From: Planctomycetota bacterium
GTDB taxonomy: Bacteria > Planctomycetota > Phycisphaerae > UBA1845
DNA length: 11,944 nucleotides
Direction: 5' to 3'
Assembly: GCA_022566435.1 (NCBI GenBank)
Contig: JADFIX010000035.1
Coordinates: forward strand, 1 to 11,944
Shown here piece by piece: positions 1 to 6,358 of the stretch (position 1 is its first letter; the number at the start of each line of letters is the position of its first letter). The notes below the pieces were generated by a model. That model did not search any database. It saw only the letters and a list, made by a program, of their open reading frames with translations, and was not told where the DNA came from. Position numbers and translations under genes: made by a program.

Positions 1-42
1 GAACGGCTGCGAGTGAGATGGGCGGAGGACGAAAATCAATGA
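1..42 (+). CDS. C-terminal end of a probable ECF sigma factor (partial)
   Basis: The window opens inside a reading frame that starts at base 1 and stops at TGA 40-42, giving a short basic/acidic tail (ERLRVRWAEDENQ). Its TGA overlaps the ATG at 39 of the next gene (ATGA), the usual sign of translational coupling. The next gene is a zinc-finger anti-sigma factor, and ECF sigma factors commonly sit directly upstream of their anti-sigma. An ending of the type GLERLR plus a charged tail is common after sigma region 4. The identification rests on context and this short tail only; the body of the gene lies outside the window. Confidence 0.5.
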   Translation, partial: ERLRVRWAEDENQ

Positions 43-539
43 ATTGTGAACGATTCATGGACCAGCTTGCGGACGCCCTCGGAAATGAGCTTCCGCCGAC
101 AATGCAAACCGAGTTCGACACGCATGTGGCATCATGCGCAAACTGTCGCGGTGAATACCAATCCATGCAGGACACCATGTCGACGCTGCGCCAACTGCCG
201 CCGGCACCCGAGGTATCCATCCGGCGTTTGGACGGTTCGCTGGTGTTTGGTCGTTCGACGGACCTCCGGCGCTTAGCCCGTTTTCCCTTAGGGGTTATGT
301 TTCGCTATGCGGCCATCATTCTGCTGGCTTTCTCGGTAGGATTCGCCACCCGCGGCGGCTCGGGCGCCGGGCAGGGAGAACCGCACGTTAAGGAGGAAAC
401 CTCCGTCCCGGGGCAACCGCTTGGTGTGGACGGGGAGGAAACGTTTCGCACGGCCTTGGCCAATGCCCATCAAAAGAACCCGAATTCGAAAAGGCTGACA
501 AAACTGCTAATGGCCCTTCATTCGCCTGCAAAGAACTAG
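39..539 (+). CDS. Zinc-finger (ZAS/zf-HC2) transmembrane anti-sigma factor
   Basis: A 166-residue protein. The N-terminal 50 residues carry the zinc-binding anti-sigma pattern: Cys3, then His29-x3-Cys33-x2-Cys36. A single hydrophobic helix at about residues 83-102 would anchor it in the inner membrane, with a hydrophilic tail of about 60 residues outside. In this family the cytoplasmic zinc domain sequesters the cognate ECF sigma factor until a signal releases it. The start at 39 is preferred to the ATG at 18 because GGAGG (24-28) lies 10 bases upstream and the ATG overlaps the stop of the preceding frame. The Cys/His pattern and TM helix are seen directly; the partner sigma is inferred from coupling. 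The signal sensed is unknown. Confidence 0.85.
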   Translation: MNCERFMDQLADALGNELPPTMQTEFDTHVASCANCRGEYQSMQDTMSTLRQLPPAPEVSIRRLDGSLVFGRSTDLRRLARFPLGVMFRYAAIILLAFSVGFATRGGSGAGQGEPHVKEETSVPGQPLGVDGEETFRTALANAHQKNPNSKRLTKLLMALHSPAKN

Positions 540-605
540 TTCGCCCGGAACTACTTTACGCCCGTGGCTAAGTGCCCAGGTCCCTCCGGGATCAAGAATC
601 GATCA

Positions 606-619
606 CCGAGCCGGCTCGG
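606..619. repeat. 14-bp perfect palindrome in convergent intergenic gap
   Basis: CCGAGCCGGCTCGG reads identically on both strands. It lies in the 183-bp gap between two convergent gene ends (539 and 723), where no gene is visible. It is followed by an A-run on the plus strand, not a T-run, so it does not look like an ordinary intrinsic terminator. With no loop it could only form an imperfect hairpin or be a protein-binding site. Confidence 0.4.
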
Positions 620-722
620 GAAAAATATGCCGACACTACATCAATAGGCATCTGGGCGTTTCGAAAGATGTTTACAGCAGTGGACGCCGACCATACCGGG
701 CCTGCAATTGCGGACGCGACAT

Positions 723-1466
723 TCAAACCCCGTCCCGCGGTCCTTTCGGGCGCCGTCCCTTCGGACCGCGCGGACCGCGCTCGGGAGAGAGATGCGCCTC
801 GACCTCCTGGTCGATCAGCTCGTCGCGCATCGTCGCGGCCTCTTCGTGACGTAATTGGAGTTCCGCAATACGGGCCTCCAACTCGCGGATTTCCATTTCG
901 CGACGCTGGTGCCGACAGTCGAACGACAGGGCGCACAACTCGCGGAATTGGTCCTTCGCTTTTTCTCGGCCTTTTGGATTCTTGGCCGATTGGTATCGCC
1001 GCGCCTGACGGCGCATCTGAAACTTCAACTGCCGTTCCTGAATCATGAGGGCCCCACGTTCCGGCTGCGTTTCCAGCAAATCCATCATCTGCCGAATGTC
1101 GTAGACAATGAGCCCGATCCGACGGTCGAATCCGTCGGGGTTTCGCTCCTGCAGCGCCTGCATCTCCAAGAACATTTTGGGGAAGTGTTCTTCCATGAAG
1201 ACCTCGAACTCCGCCCTTTCGTCATCCGACATGCGGCTCCACAACCCGCGACCGGCTCGCTTGCCTTGACGGGGACCCGCGAATCCGCCGCGACCGCGAC
1301 GCGTCGCGCCTCCTTCACCGCGCTCACGCCGGGCAGCCGGTGGCCGATCACCCGAAGGCTCGCGGCCCTGCCCATTCGCAGCGACACCCTGCATGACGAA
1401 CCACACCGCCAGCGATGTCATCAACAATCGAAGCGCCGCATTCAATTCACACCATTTACGTTTCAT
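723..1466 (-). CDS. Secreted Spy/CpxP-like protein, hypothetical
   Basis: A 247-residue protein beginning with a typical signal peptide: basic n-region MKRKW and a hydrophobic core at about residues 11-28. An Arg/Gly-rich low-complexity stretch follows (about 35-75), then a long charged, mostly helical region (about 80-230) rich in Glu, Arg, Gln and Met with coiled-coil character, and a Gly-Pro-Arg/Lys tail. Helical, charged periplasmic proteins of this kind resemble Spy/CpxP/heavy-metal-resistance sensors, which act as chaperones or sensors in envelope stress. The Spy LTxxQ signature is not clearly present, so this is a resemblance only. The start is supported by GGAGG (minus strand, 1476-1480) about 9 bases upstream. 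It is the last gene of a sigma / membrane protein / effector set, 38 bp after the preceding stop. Confidence 0.7.
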   Translation of the reverse strand: MKRKWCELNAALRLLMTSLAVWFVMQGVAANGQGREPSGDRPPAARRERGEGGATRRGRGGFAGPRQGKRAGRGLWSRMSDDERAEFEVFMEEHFPKMFLEMQALQERNPDGFDRRIGLIVYDIRQMMDLLETQPERGALMIQERQLKFQMRRQARRYQSAKNPKGREKAKDQFRELCALSFDCRHQRREMEIRELEARIAELQLRHEEAATMRDELIDQEVEAHLSPERGPRGPKGRRPKGPRDGV

Positions 1467-1504
1467 GATTCCAATCCTCCCAGATTCAAGACCGATCCCG
1501 AGAC

Positions 1505-2068
1505 TTATAGCCAGTCATCGCCGGTGGATTCGGTCAAGACATTGTCGATCGCATCACCGATACTCAATAGCGGCCAATCGTCGGCCTGTGCCAACCACGA
1601 GTCGCCGAGTTCGTCCTCCAGGGTCGCCACATCCGTGGCCAATGCCGCGATCGCCATCTCCAAGTCGCTCGCAATCGTCGCCGCAAAAACTTCGACAAAC
1701 GACAGTTCGCTCCATGGGTTGTCGACCCGATCCTGAAATCCGACGACTGAGAACAGGACGATCCCGGCCGCGGCGGCGACGCCGCTTCCCCACCACGCCA
1801 CCCGTCCAAACCGGTTCCTATTTCGCAGATGCCGGCGCGGCGCGGCGCGGTCCTCGCCGATTGCGGTCCGCACCGTCCGCTTCGTCCGGTCGGTCAAGTG
1901 CGGCGGCAGGGTGTCATCCATTTGCCCCCGAAGCCACACTTCCTGTGCCGCGATACGTACCCGCAGCTTGATACGATCTGCGCTCGGCGGGGGCGGTTCG
2001 TGGCAGACTTCGTCCATCCAGTGCTCACCACTTTCGATATCGCGCAACATTTCATCGTCGGTGTTCAT
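1505..2068 (-). CDS. Single-pass membrane protein in anti-sigma position
   Basis: A 187-residue protein with a hydrophilic N-terminal half, one hydrophobic helix at about residues 90-110, and an acidic C-terminal domain rich in Asp, Glu and Ala. Its ATG (2068-2066) overlaps the TGA of the upstream ECF sigma gene (2067-2065), so translation is probably coupled. This position and one-helix layout are those of an anti-sigma factor. However, the HxxxCxxC zinc motif is absent; only a lone Cys-His pair is seen near residues 22-23. It could be a zinc-less anti-sigma or a divergent regulator. The in-frame upstream start at 2086 would overlap the sigma gene further and lacks support. The acidic external domain probably receives the signal, which is unknown. 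Confidence 0.7.
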   Translation of the reverse strand: MNTDDEMLRDIESGEHWMDEVCHEPPPPSADRIKLRVRIAAQEVWLRGQMDDTLPPHLTDRTKRTVRTAIGEDRAAPRRHLRNRNRFGRVAWWGSGVAAAAGIVLFSVVGFQDRVDNPWSELSFVEVFAATIASDLEMAIAALATDVATLEDELGDSWLAQADDWPLLSIGDAIDNVLTESTGDDWL

Positions 2069-2652
2069 TCGGACGACTCCATCCACTTTCGCAACTTGGC
2101 GAGCCCACGATGAGCCCGGGCCAGCGCGGTGCCCAGCGGGCTAGCCATCAAGTCGGCGATCTCGGCAAAGGTCATATCCGTGTAATGTCGCAGCATCACG
2201 ACCTCGCGTTCTTCCGTCGGCAGTCGACTCAAGGCCGTTTGGAGTCGCACGATATCTTCCGTCAACGTCATTCGGTGCTCCGGCCCTTGATGACCGGCCT
2301 CGCGTCCCATTTGATGCGCACCGCGATCGACGGCGGTCTCGGTCGAGTCTGTTTCGATCGAACCGACGACCGGATTTCGCTTTTGCCGCCGACCTCGGTC
2401 GCGCCCCAGATTGGCCGCGATGCGAAACAGCCACGCCTCGAACCGACCATCCTCCTCGTAGACGGCAATCGATTTCACCATGCGCACGAAAACCTCTTGC
2501 ACCAAGTCTTCGGCGTCTTCCGGCTGACCCGTCATCCTGAACAGGAATCCGTACAGCCTGGCTGAGTACCGGTCGACGAGAATCTCAAGTGCATCAATGT
2601 CGCGATTTCGGGCGCGACCGACGATCGAACCTAGTTCCTGACTATCTGTCAT
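2065..2652 (-). CDS. ECF-type RNA polymerase sigma factor
   Basis: A 195-residue protein with the two-domain ECF layout. Region 2 spans about residues 20-92, with the DAEDLVQEVF core that binds RNA polymerase and a FEAWLFRIAANLGRDRGRR stretch for -10 recognition and melting. A variable linker covers about 93-130. Region 4 follows (about 132-188) with LPTEEREVVMLRHYTDMTFAEIAD and a helix-turn-helix ending in the typical RAHRGLAKLRK. It would direct transcription of a dedicated regulon, often including its own operon. It is followed with an ATGA overlap by a membrane protein and then a Spy-like secreted protein, which suggests control of an envelope response. The start codon is ATG with only a weak Shine-Dalgarno sequence. 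No convincing ECF-type -35/-10 pair was found upstream. Confidence 0.93.
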   Translation of the reverse strand: MTDSQELGSIVGRARNRDIDALEILVDRYSARLYGFLFRMTGQPEDAEDLVQEVFVRMVKSIAVYEEDGRFEAWLFRIAANLGRDRGRRQKRNPVVGSIETDSTETAVDRGAHQMGREAGHQGPEHRMTLTEDIVRLQTALSRLPTEEREVVMLRHYTDMTFAEIADLMASPLGTALARAHRGLAKLRKWMESSE

Positions 2653-2793
2653 CCGTTTCTACCAGGCTTAACGACTCAGCACGCCCGCCATTGCATCCTT
2701 TGCTCCCTTTTGCCGACGATGGCGGTGTCCGAAAAGGCTGACCAATTCAGCAAGAAGACGGCCGCCGGACGCAAACCGTTGCTCTTGCTTGAC

Positions 2794-2821
2794 TTGCAGG
2801 CTTTTTGCGTTTCGGTATACT
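2794..2821 (+). promoter_or_regulatory. Sigma-70-type promoter of rpmB
   Basis: TTGCAG (2794-2799), a 16-base spacer, then TATACT (2816-2821). Transcription would begin near 2828 and leave a leader of about 60 bases before the rpmB ATG at 2888. The alternative -35 TTGACT at 2789 gives a spacer of 21 and is less likely. Confidence 0.6.
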
Positions 2822-2887
2822 GGCCGGTTCGTCCTCCTTTCCGGGGAGAGACAAGTATCGTCTGTTTGTACGTCGTTGAGGTGTGGT

Positions 2888-3166
2888 ATGTCGCGTGTTT
2901 GTTTTTTTACCGGTAAGAGAACTCGATCCGGCCGATCCATTGCCCGCAAGGGTAAGGCGAAATATCTCGGCGGCGTGGGCCGAAAAACCACCGGCATCAC
3001 CAAGCGAAAGTTCAAGCCCAATATCCAGCGCGTACGCGCCGTCGTGGACGGAACCGTCTGCCGTATCAAAGTGTCCGCAAAGGCCATCAAAATGGGCCTT
3101 GTGGTCAAGCCCCCGAAGAGGAACTATAAGCCAGCCGAATCGGCATCGACGACGACGTCCGAGTAG
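2888..3166 (+). CDS. rpmB: 50S ribosomal protein L28 (bL28)
   Basis: A 92-residue basic protein with the L28 pattern: N-terminal MSRVCFFTGKRTRSGRSIA, then a basic body with TKRKFKPNIQ, RAVVDGTVCRIKVSAKAIK and a Lys-rich end. It is a structural protein of the large ribosomal subunit. Length and order match bacterial L28, apart from a short Ser/Thr-rich tail (ESASTTTSE). The ATG at 2888 is chosen because AGGTG (2879-2883) lies just upstream, the protein then begins with the conserved MSxxC motif, and the promoter at 2794-2821 would exclude the in-frame start at 2789. It is transcribed alone, divergently from the ECF sigma operon. Confidence 0.96.
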   Translation: MSRVCFFTGKRTRSGRSIARKGKAKYLGGVGRKTTGITKRKFKPNIQRVRAVVDGTVCRIKVSAKAIKMGLVVKPPKRNYKPAESASTTTSE

Positions 3167-3271
3167 CCTCATAGTCTCGATTCCGATCTACCCGCCACTA
3201 AGTGTCCGTGCGCGCAACGTCCTTTTTCCTGCGAAACCCGCCAACATTGCTGGGCGACCGCTCTTTTTAAG

Positions 3272-3299
3272 CAAAGCGCTGTAAACGCTTAACCGATAA
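3272..3299 (+). promoter_or_regulatory. Sigma-28 (FliA/SigD)-like promoter
   Basis: CAAA (3272-3275), 16 bases, then ACCGATAA (3292-3299). The flagellar sigma-28 consensus is TAAA-N14-16-GCCGATAA, so the -10 element matches at 7 of 8 bases and the -35 at 3 of 4. It overlaps an inverted repeat, TTAAGC (3267-3272) and GCTTAA (3287-3292), which could be an operator. Transcription would start near 3306, about 50 bases before the ATG at 3356. Confidence 0.4.
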
Positions 3300-3355
3300 T
3301 AGGTTGTTGGGTGTTTTGTAGTGCCTATCGAACCACATCGGGAGAATGTTACGTC

Positions 3356-4333
3356 ATGAAAATCGCCGCCACAGACCCATCCTTGCGTCCACCTGTAGGC
3401 CTAGCCCTCGCGCACCCTACAAATAAGCGCGGACGGTCCCCTCACGCAATCCCGAACGATGACGCCCAGCCTAAGAAAACCGCGTCCGCGCCTCTGGAGC
3501 CGCGAGAGTCCAGCGAATCAGAGTCTCGCGGCGTCATGCGGTTGCTCGAAGCGAACCACTTCCGGGGCGTTGCTGATGTGCGCTTGCGGATAAACTTCTT
3601 CGATGAACTGTCAGCCGCGAGTGCGTCGAAAGCCCAGGAGACGGCCGAAGCCGAGGCACAACTCTTTCTTGACGGTGTAAACGGCGCGCTGACCGAGTTT
3701 CTGGCTTCCCTATCGCTCGACGACGAAACGATGGAAGCGATCGGTGATCGGATCGCGAGTTTCGAAAACGATGTCCGCGCGGCGCTGGGAAGCAACGTCA
3801 CGGAATCCTCAGTCGACGCCGATGCCCTCGCTGACGCCCTGCGGAGCGTGTTCGCGAATCTTACGACCGAGATGTCACTACTTGTTAACCCGCCGGCCAC
3901 TGATGTCGTACCTGAACCGGTTGTCGATCCGGAAGAACCGGCGCTGGACGCCATAGTCGGCGAACCCGGTGATTCGTCGGATCCGGCACCGGATGTCGTC
4001 ACCGAGCAACCGACGCCGTCGACAGGCGGCGTCGATACGACTGAGTCGGCGGACGCGGATGTCTTGACCGCCGTCGTATCGCCCGATGCGTCCTCTGTTG
4101 TGGACACTACCGTCGTCGAGCAAGTTGAGGTGGAACCCGCTGCCGACCGTTCGCTGACCGTGCTAATCGATGCGTTCGACAGTTTCCTCGCCGACTATCT
4201 TTCGTCGATACAATCGGCATCGCAGCTCGCGGATCCCGCGCCCTACGACGGTAACGGTAGTGCGTACGCCAAGTTCCTGGGCATCTACGACGAGCTTCGC
4301 GGCGAGTCGCCAACGGTCGACGAGCAGGTTTGA
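3356..4333 (+). CDS. Acidic two-domain protein of unknown function
   Basis: A 325-residue protein I cannot assign to a named family. No signal peptide or membrane helix is visible. A Pro/Ser/basic N-terminus (1-55) precedes a predicted helical domain (about 57-175) that opens with RGVMRLLEANHFRGVADVRL and continues INFFDEL. A Pro/Asp/Glu/Val/Thr-rich linker (177-265) leads to a second helical segment (266-325) containing AYAKFLGIYDEL. The protein is strongly acidic overall. The start at 3356 is preferred to the frame opening at 3311 because GGGAGA (3340-3345) is suitably placed. If the upstream sigma-28-like promoter is real, the protein may belong to the motility or chemotaxis regulon; that is inference. 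It converges with the frameshifted gene ending at 4351, only 17 bp away. Confidence 0.8.
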   Translation: MKIAATDPSLRPPVGLALAHPTNKRGRSPHAIPNDDAQPKKTASAPLEPRESSESESRGVMRLLEANHFRGVADVRLRINFFDELSAASASKAQETAEAEAQLFLDGVNGALTEFLASLSLDDETMEAIGDRIASFENDVRAALGSNVTESSVDADALADALRSVFANLTTEMSLLVNPPATDVVPEPVVDPEEPALDAIVGEPGDSSDPAPDVVTEQPTPSTGGVDTTESADADVLTAVVSPDASSVVDTTVVEQVEVEPAADRSLTVLIDAFDSFLADYLSSIQSASQLADPAPYDGNGSAYAKFLGIYDELRGESPTVDEQV

Positions 4334-4350
4334 AGCGATCAACCGGGGTA

Positions 4351-4652
4351 CTAAGGACGAGTCGGAGGCGCCACTTGCGGCTTGTCGTGTGTCACGTCCA
4401 GCGGATTCTTCAGTGACGGTAATCCCTTCGCCGCACGAATGACGGCCACGCCGATGCCACCGATCCCGTCCCCACCTCACCGGGCAGCATCGGCGGCGTG
4501 CTGGGTACGGAAAGCGGTGCCGCCGGCAGCGCCATGGGCTGCGGTATGGACGGAGCGGCGTCTGTGGAAAAGGTCTCGCTCTGCACGGAAGACTCGTCCC
4601 CCTGGTGGCGCGGCGATCCATTCTCCTTTGGGTCGTCGGAAGGGTCGGTCAT
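4351..4652 (-). pseudogene. Proline-rich small protein, apparently frameshifted
   Basis: The ATG at 4652 has a strong AGGAG Shine-Dalgarno 8 bases upstream and opens a frame beginning MTDPSDDPKENGSPRHQ. About 60 residues later the frame degrades into Arg/Trp codons and stops at 4410. In the frame offset by one base, immediately after the same point, a protein-like sequence appears (DGIGGIGVAVIRAAKGLPSL) and ends at TAG 4353-4351 with VAPPTRP. Adding one base to the C-run at 4470-4473 (a G-run in the gene) would join the two parts into a 100-residue Pro/Ser-rich protein. This is either a sequencing/assembly error at a homopolymer or a recent inactivating mutation. The function is unknown; no domain was recognised. 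Confidence 0.5.
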
Positions 4653-4778
4653 CGAAAAACTCCTGAGCGCTATCAAACTCGGTCGCCCTGGCCATGCTCC
4701 GGCATCGCCAATACCTATCGGACGGCAGTTCACCAGAACTGTCTCGGTCAAAGCCCGCCCTACGATACGCACTTCCCG

Positions 4779-4844
4779 GGTGGCATGGGTGCCATGGGTG
4801 CCATGTGGTGCCATGCCCAAGCCGGGAAGATTCTGGGTGCCATG
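4779..4844 (+). repeat. GGTGCCATG short direct-repeat cluster
   Basis: The 9-mer GGTGSCATG occurs at 4779, 4788, 4797, 4807 and 4836. The first three copies are directly abutting and the fourth is offset by one base. An inverted copy (CATGGCACC) lies at 4914-4922 inside the 32-bp dispersed repeat, so a long-range hairpin is possible. Confidence 0.7.
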
Positions 4845-4891
4845 GCCAAGTCCGGTATTCCCGGGCGCCGCCATGCCGTCTCTCAAATCCC

Positions 4892-4923
4892 GCATGGCGG
4901 CGCTTCGCTTGACCATGGCACCC
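4892..4923 (-). repeat. 32-bp dispersed repeat, copy 1
   Basis: GCATGGCGGCGCT, one variable base, then CGCTTGACCATGGCACCC. It matches 7877-7908 at 31 of 32 bases, differing only at 4905 (T) versus 7890 (G). Both copies are intergenic and in the same orientation. The strand given is the one that reads GGGTGCCATGG, matching the neighbouring 9-mer cluster. Confidence 0.8.
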
Positions 4924-5079
4924 TGCGATGCCGTCACCGACACATACGAACTACCGCGCAGCGGAAGCATAGCAGAGAGATGCAGGGACCGAGTTTGGCT
5001 GGGGAGTTACGAACTCGAGAGGATTTGCGGCTCGGCGATATCGACGTCTGGCCAAGCCCGACCCACGATACTTCGTACC

Positions 5080-5096
5080 GCAGGCATCTTGCCTGC
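5080..5096. repeat. GCAGGCA-TCT-TGCCTGC palindromic element
   Basis: A perfect 7-bp inverted repeat with a 3-base loop. It matches a short palindrome that, from general knowledge, recurs between genes in many planctomycete and related genomes; its chance translation is the peptide AGKMPA. Only one copy is in this window, so its repeat status comes from recall and not from the sequence here. Confidence 0.55.
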
Positions 5097-5247
5097 CTGG
5101 TCATCGCGGCTCGTACAGGCTAGAAGCGCGCGCGACAAATGACCTTGCCCTGACTCATCGCCGACGTGTGTGTGAATCCGAAAGAGCGCCACGGGCCTTC
5201 TCATCCATGCGATCCTTACCCGCACTGGATGTAGTAGTAGTAGAGCA

Positions 5248-5282
5248 AGCCGCAAGGCACTCACCGCGAGTGCCATGCGGCT
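5248..5282 (-). terminator. Long hairpin after the 5301-5558 gene
   Basis: AGCCGCA-A-GGCACTC, a 5-base loop (ACCGC), then GAGTGCC-A-TGCGGCT: a 14-bp stem with one internal mismatch. It begins 18 bases after the stop of the minus-strand secreted-protein gene, where a terminator is expected. The minus-strand sequence after it (TGCTCTACTACTAC) is only weakly T-rich, so it may instead be a 3'-end-protecting stem or a repeat element. Confidence 0.5.
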
Positions 5283-5300
5283 GTATCATCTTGAGCCGAG

Positions 5301-5558
5301 TTACCCCCCGAACGGCTCGCACGTTCGGCCAGTCTTCCGCTCGAACGCGGCCACCTCACAGATCGTTAGGCCGACGAACACATCATCTTGGCCCGGTGCG
5401 CTGCAAACAAAGAGAATCGTTGGCCCGCACAAAGGACCAGGAGGACCTCCCGGTCGGGCACCGCTGGCAGGCTGGACGAGCACAGCGGCTCCCAACACGG
5501 CTGCGAGACCCACGACGCTGCCGAATACGATCTTACTGCAACGAGAAAATAGACTCAT
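5301..5558 (-). CDS. Small secreted protein, hypothetical
   Basis: An 85-residue protein starting at ATG 5558, with GGAG placed about 9 bases upstream. A signal peptide is clear: basic MSLFSRCSK, a hydrophobic core IVFGSVVGLAAVLGAAVLV, then a probable cleavage after ASGA. The mature part is about 50 residues with three Cys (in GPLCGP, VCSAPG and TICEVA) plus one near the end (RTCEPFGG). It has Gly/Pro-rich turns, suggesting a small disulfide-stabilised extracytoplasmic protein. I do not recognise a named family. An upstream in-frame start at 5741 would add 61 residues with no coding character. It stands alone, with a strong hairpin after its stop. A 5-bp inverted repeat (TCAGC/GCTGA, 5594-5608) lies upstream. 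Confidence 0.75.
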   Translation of the reverse strand: MSLFSRCSKIVFGSVVGLAAVLGAAVLVQPASGARPGGPPGPLCGPTILFVCSAPGQDDVFVGLTICEVAAFERKTGRTCEPFGG

Positions 5559-5834
5559 CACCAATCTCCTTAATGTTTCCGTGCGGAGCGGGATCAGCCA
5601 CTCGCTGAACCCCCAGGCACGATGACCACACCCTACCGTTTCTACCGTCATGTCCGACTGAGCAAACCTCATGCTGCTATCAAGCCCGGTCGGTCTACGC
5701 GGATTGCCACTGCGAACGCTTTGCTGCTTGGTCAGTCGCATGAAGTATTCAGACGATGTTGGAAGCGTCGCTCCACGTGTAGGTCGTTTGCAGATTCATC
5801 CTATCAAGATAACTAATTGGGAAGAATCATACTG

Positions 5835-5872
5835 CTACGAAGTTCTCAATCAATGCGGAGTTCGTAGTTTTT
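5835..5872 (+). terminator. Hairpin plus T-run, possible intrinsic terminator
   Basis: CTACGAA (5835-5841) pairs with TTCGTAG (5861-5867), extended inward by further pairs after a G/G mismatch, and is followed directly by TTTTT (5868-5872). The orientation fits plus-strand transcription, but no plus-strand gene precedes it, so it may be a relic or chance. Confidence 0.35.
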
Positions 5873-6163
5873 CCTGAGAATCTCGTCCTCGTTTCGCACC
5901 GCCTCCCCGATGGTTGGTTTTCCAAAGGACACAGTACCCAAATACCAAGTACCGAGTTGGCTTTCGAACGAATCCTTGTTTGCCAAGCCATGCGAATTTC
6001 CAAAGTAGATGGAACCTCGGCCAAGCAGTTCATCCAGCACGCCGTTTGCACGTCCAGAGACCATGTTCAGACCGTGCGCACTCAATGGCGAAGGTTGATG
6101 CAAGTATGGTGCGATGCAGGCCGGGCGTCTTAATTTAAGTCAACACCCGACCTACATCTTCGC

Positions 6164-6185
6164 CGCCGGGTACGTGAGCCCGGCG
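6164..6185. repeat. CGCCGGG/CCCGGCG hairpin
   Basis: A perfect 7-bp GC-rich stem with an 8-base loop (TACGTGAG), about 175 bases past the stop of the cysteine-rich gene. There is no adjacent T-run on either strand, so it looks more like a dispersed palindromic element than a terminator. Confidence 0.4.
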
Positions 6186-6358
6186 AATGAGGGGCGATTT
6201 GCACGGGCACCCTGCGCCACAGATTCGCTCGGTCTTCCAACGCCAGAGATGAGGCCGGCGCGGTCGACGTCGGCAAGGCAAATACTCTACCACGAGCCGA
6301 TCCGTCATTCGTCGAATCCGAACGTCCGCCGCATGCCTCGTCGCGCGTTCGATTCGTT

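Larger units (their letters stand above)
4653..5300. other. Gene-poor region rich in short repeats
   Basis: About 650 bases in which no reading frame has a convincing start, ribosome binding site and coding character. It contains a cluster of GGTGCCATG copies (4779-4844), one copy of a 32-bp dispersed repeat (4892-4923), a GCAGGCA/TGCCTGC palindrome (5080-5096), a GTAGTAGTAGTAG run near 5231-5243 and a long hairpin (5248-5282). The open frames that cross it appear to be by-products of the repeats. Confidence 0.6.
5559..6358. other. 800-bp region without a convincing gene
   Basis: No reading frame here has a good ribosome binding site. The most protein-like frame is on the minus strand (about 6064 to 5846, 72 residues from an internal ATG, containing GRGSIYFGNSHG and KPTIGEAVRNEDEI). 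It could be the tail of a decayed gene but lacks a credible start. Two hairpins (5835-5872 and 6164-6185) lie in the region. The rest shows nothing recognisable. Confidence 0.5.

Noticed and set aside
572..1048. Plus-strand open frame of 158 codons
   Set aside because: Lies antisense to the Spy-like gene; Arg/Pro-rich composition and no ribosome site.
3442..4107. Minus-strand open frame of 221 codons, Ser/Thr-rich
   Set aside because: Antisense to the 3356-4333 gene, which has the better start and composition; Ser-rich antisense reading is typical of Asp/Ala/Val-rich genes.
4498..5142. Plus-strand open frame of 214 codons across the repeat region
   Set aside because: Runs through several non-coding repeats and antisense to the frameshifted gene; no ribosome site or domain.
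5846..6103. Minus-strand frame with a protein-like stretch (GRGSIYFGNSHG..)
   Set aside because: TTG start, no ribosome site, no identifiable family; possibly a gene remnant but not supportable as a gene.
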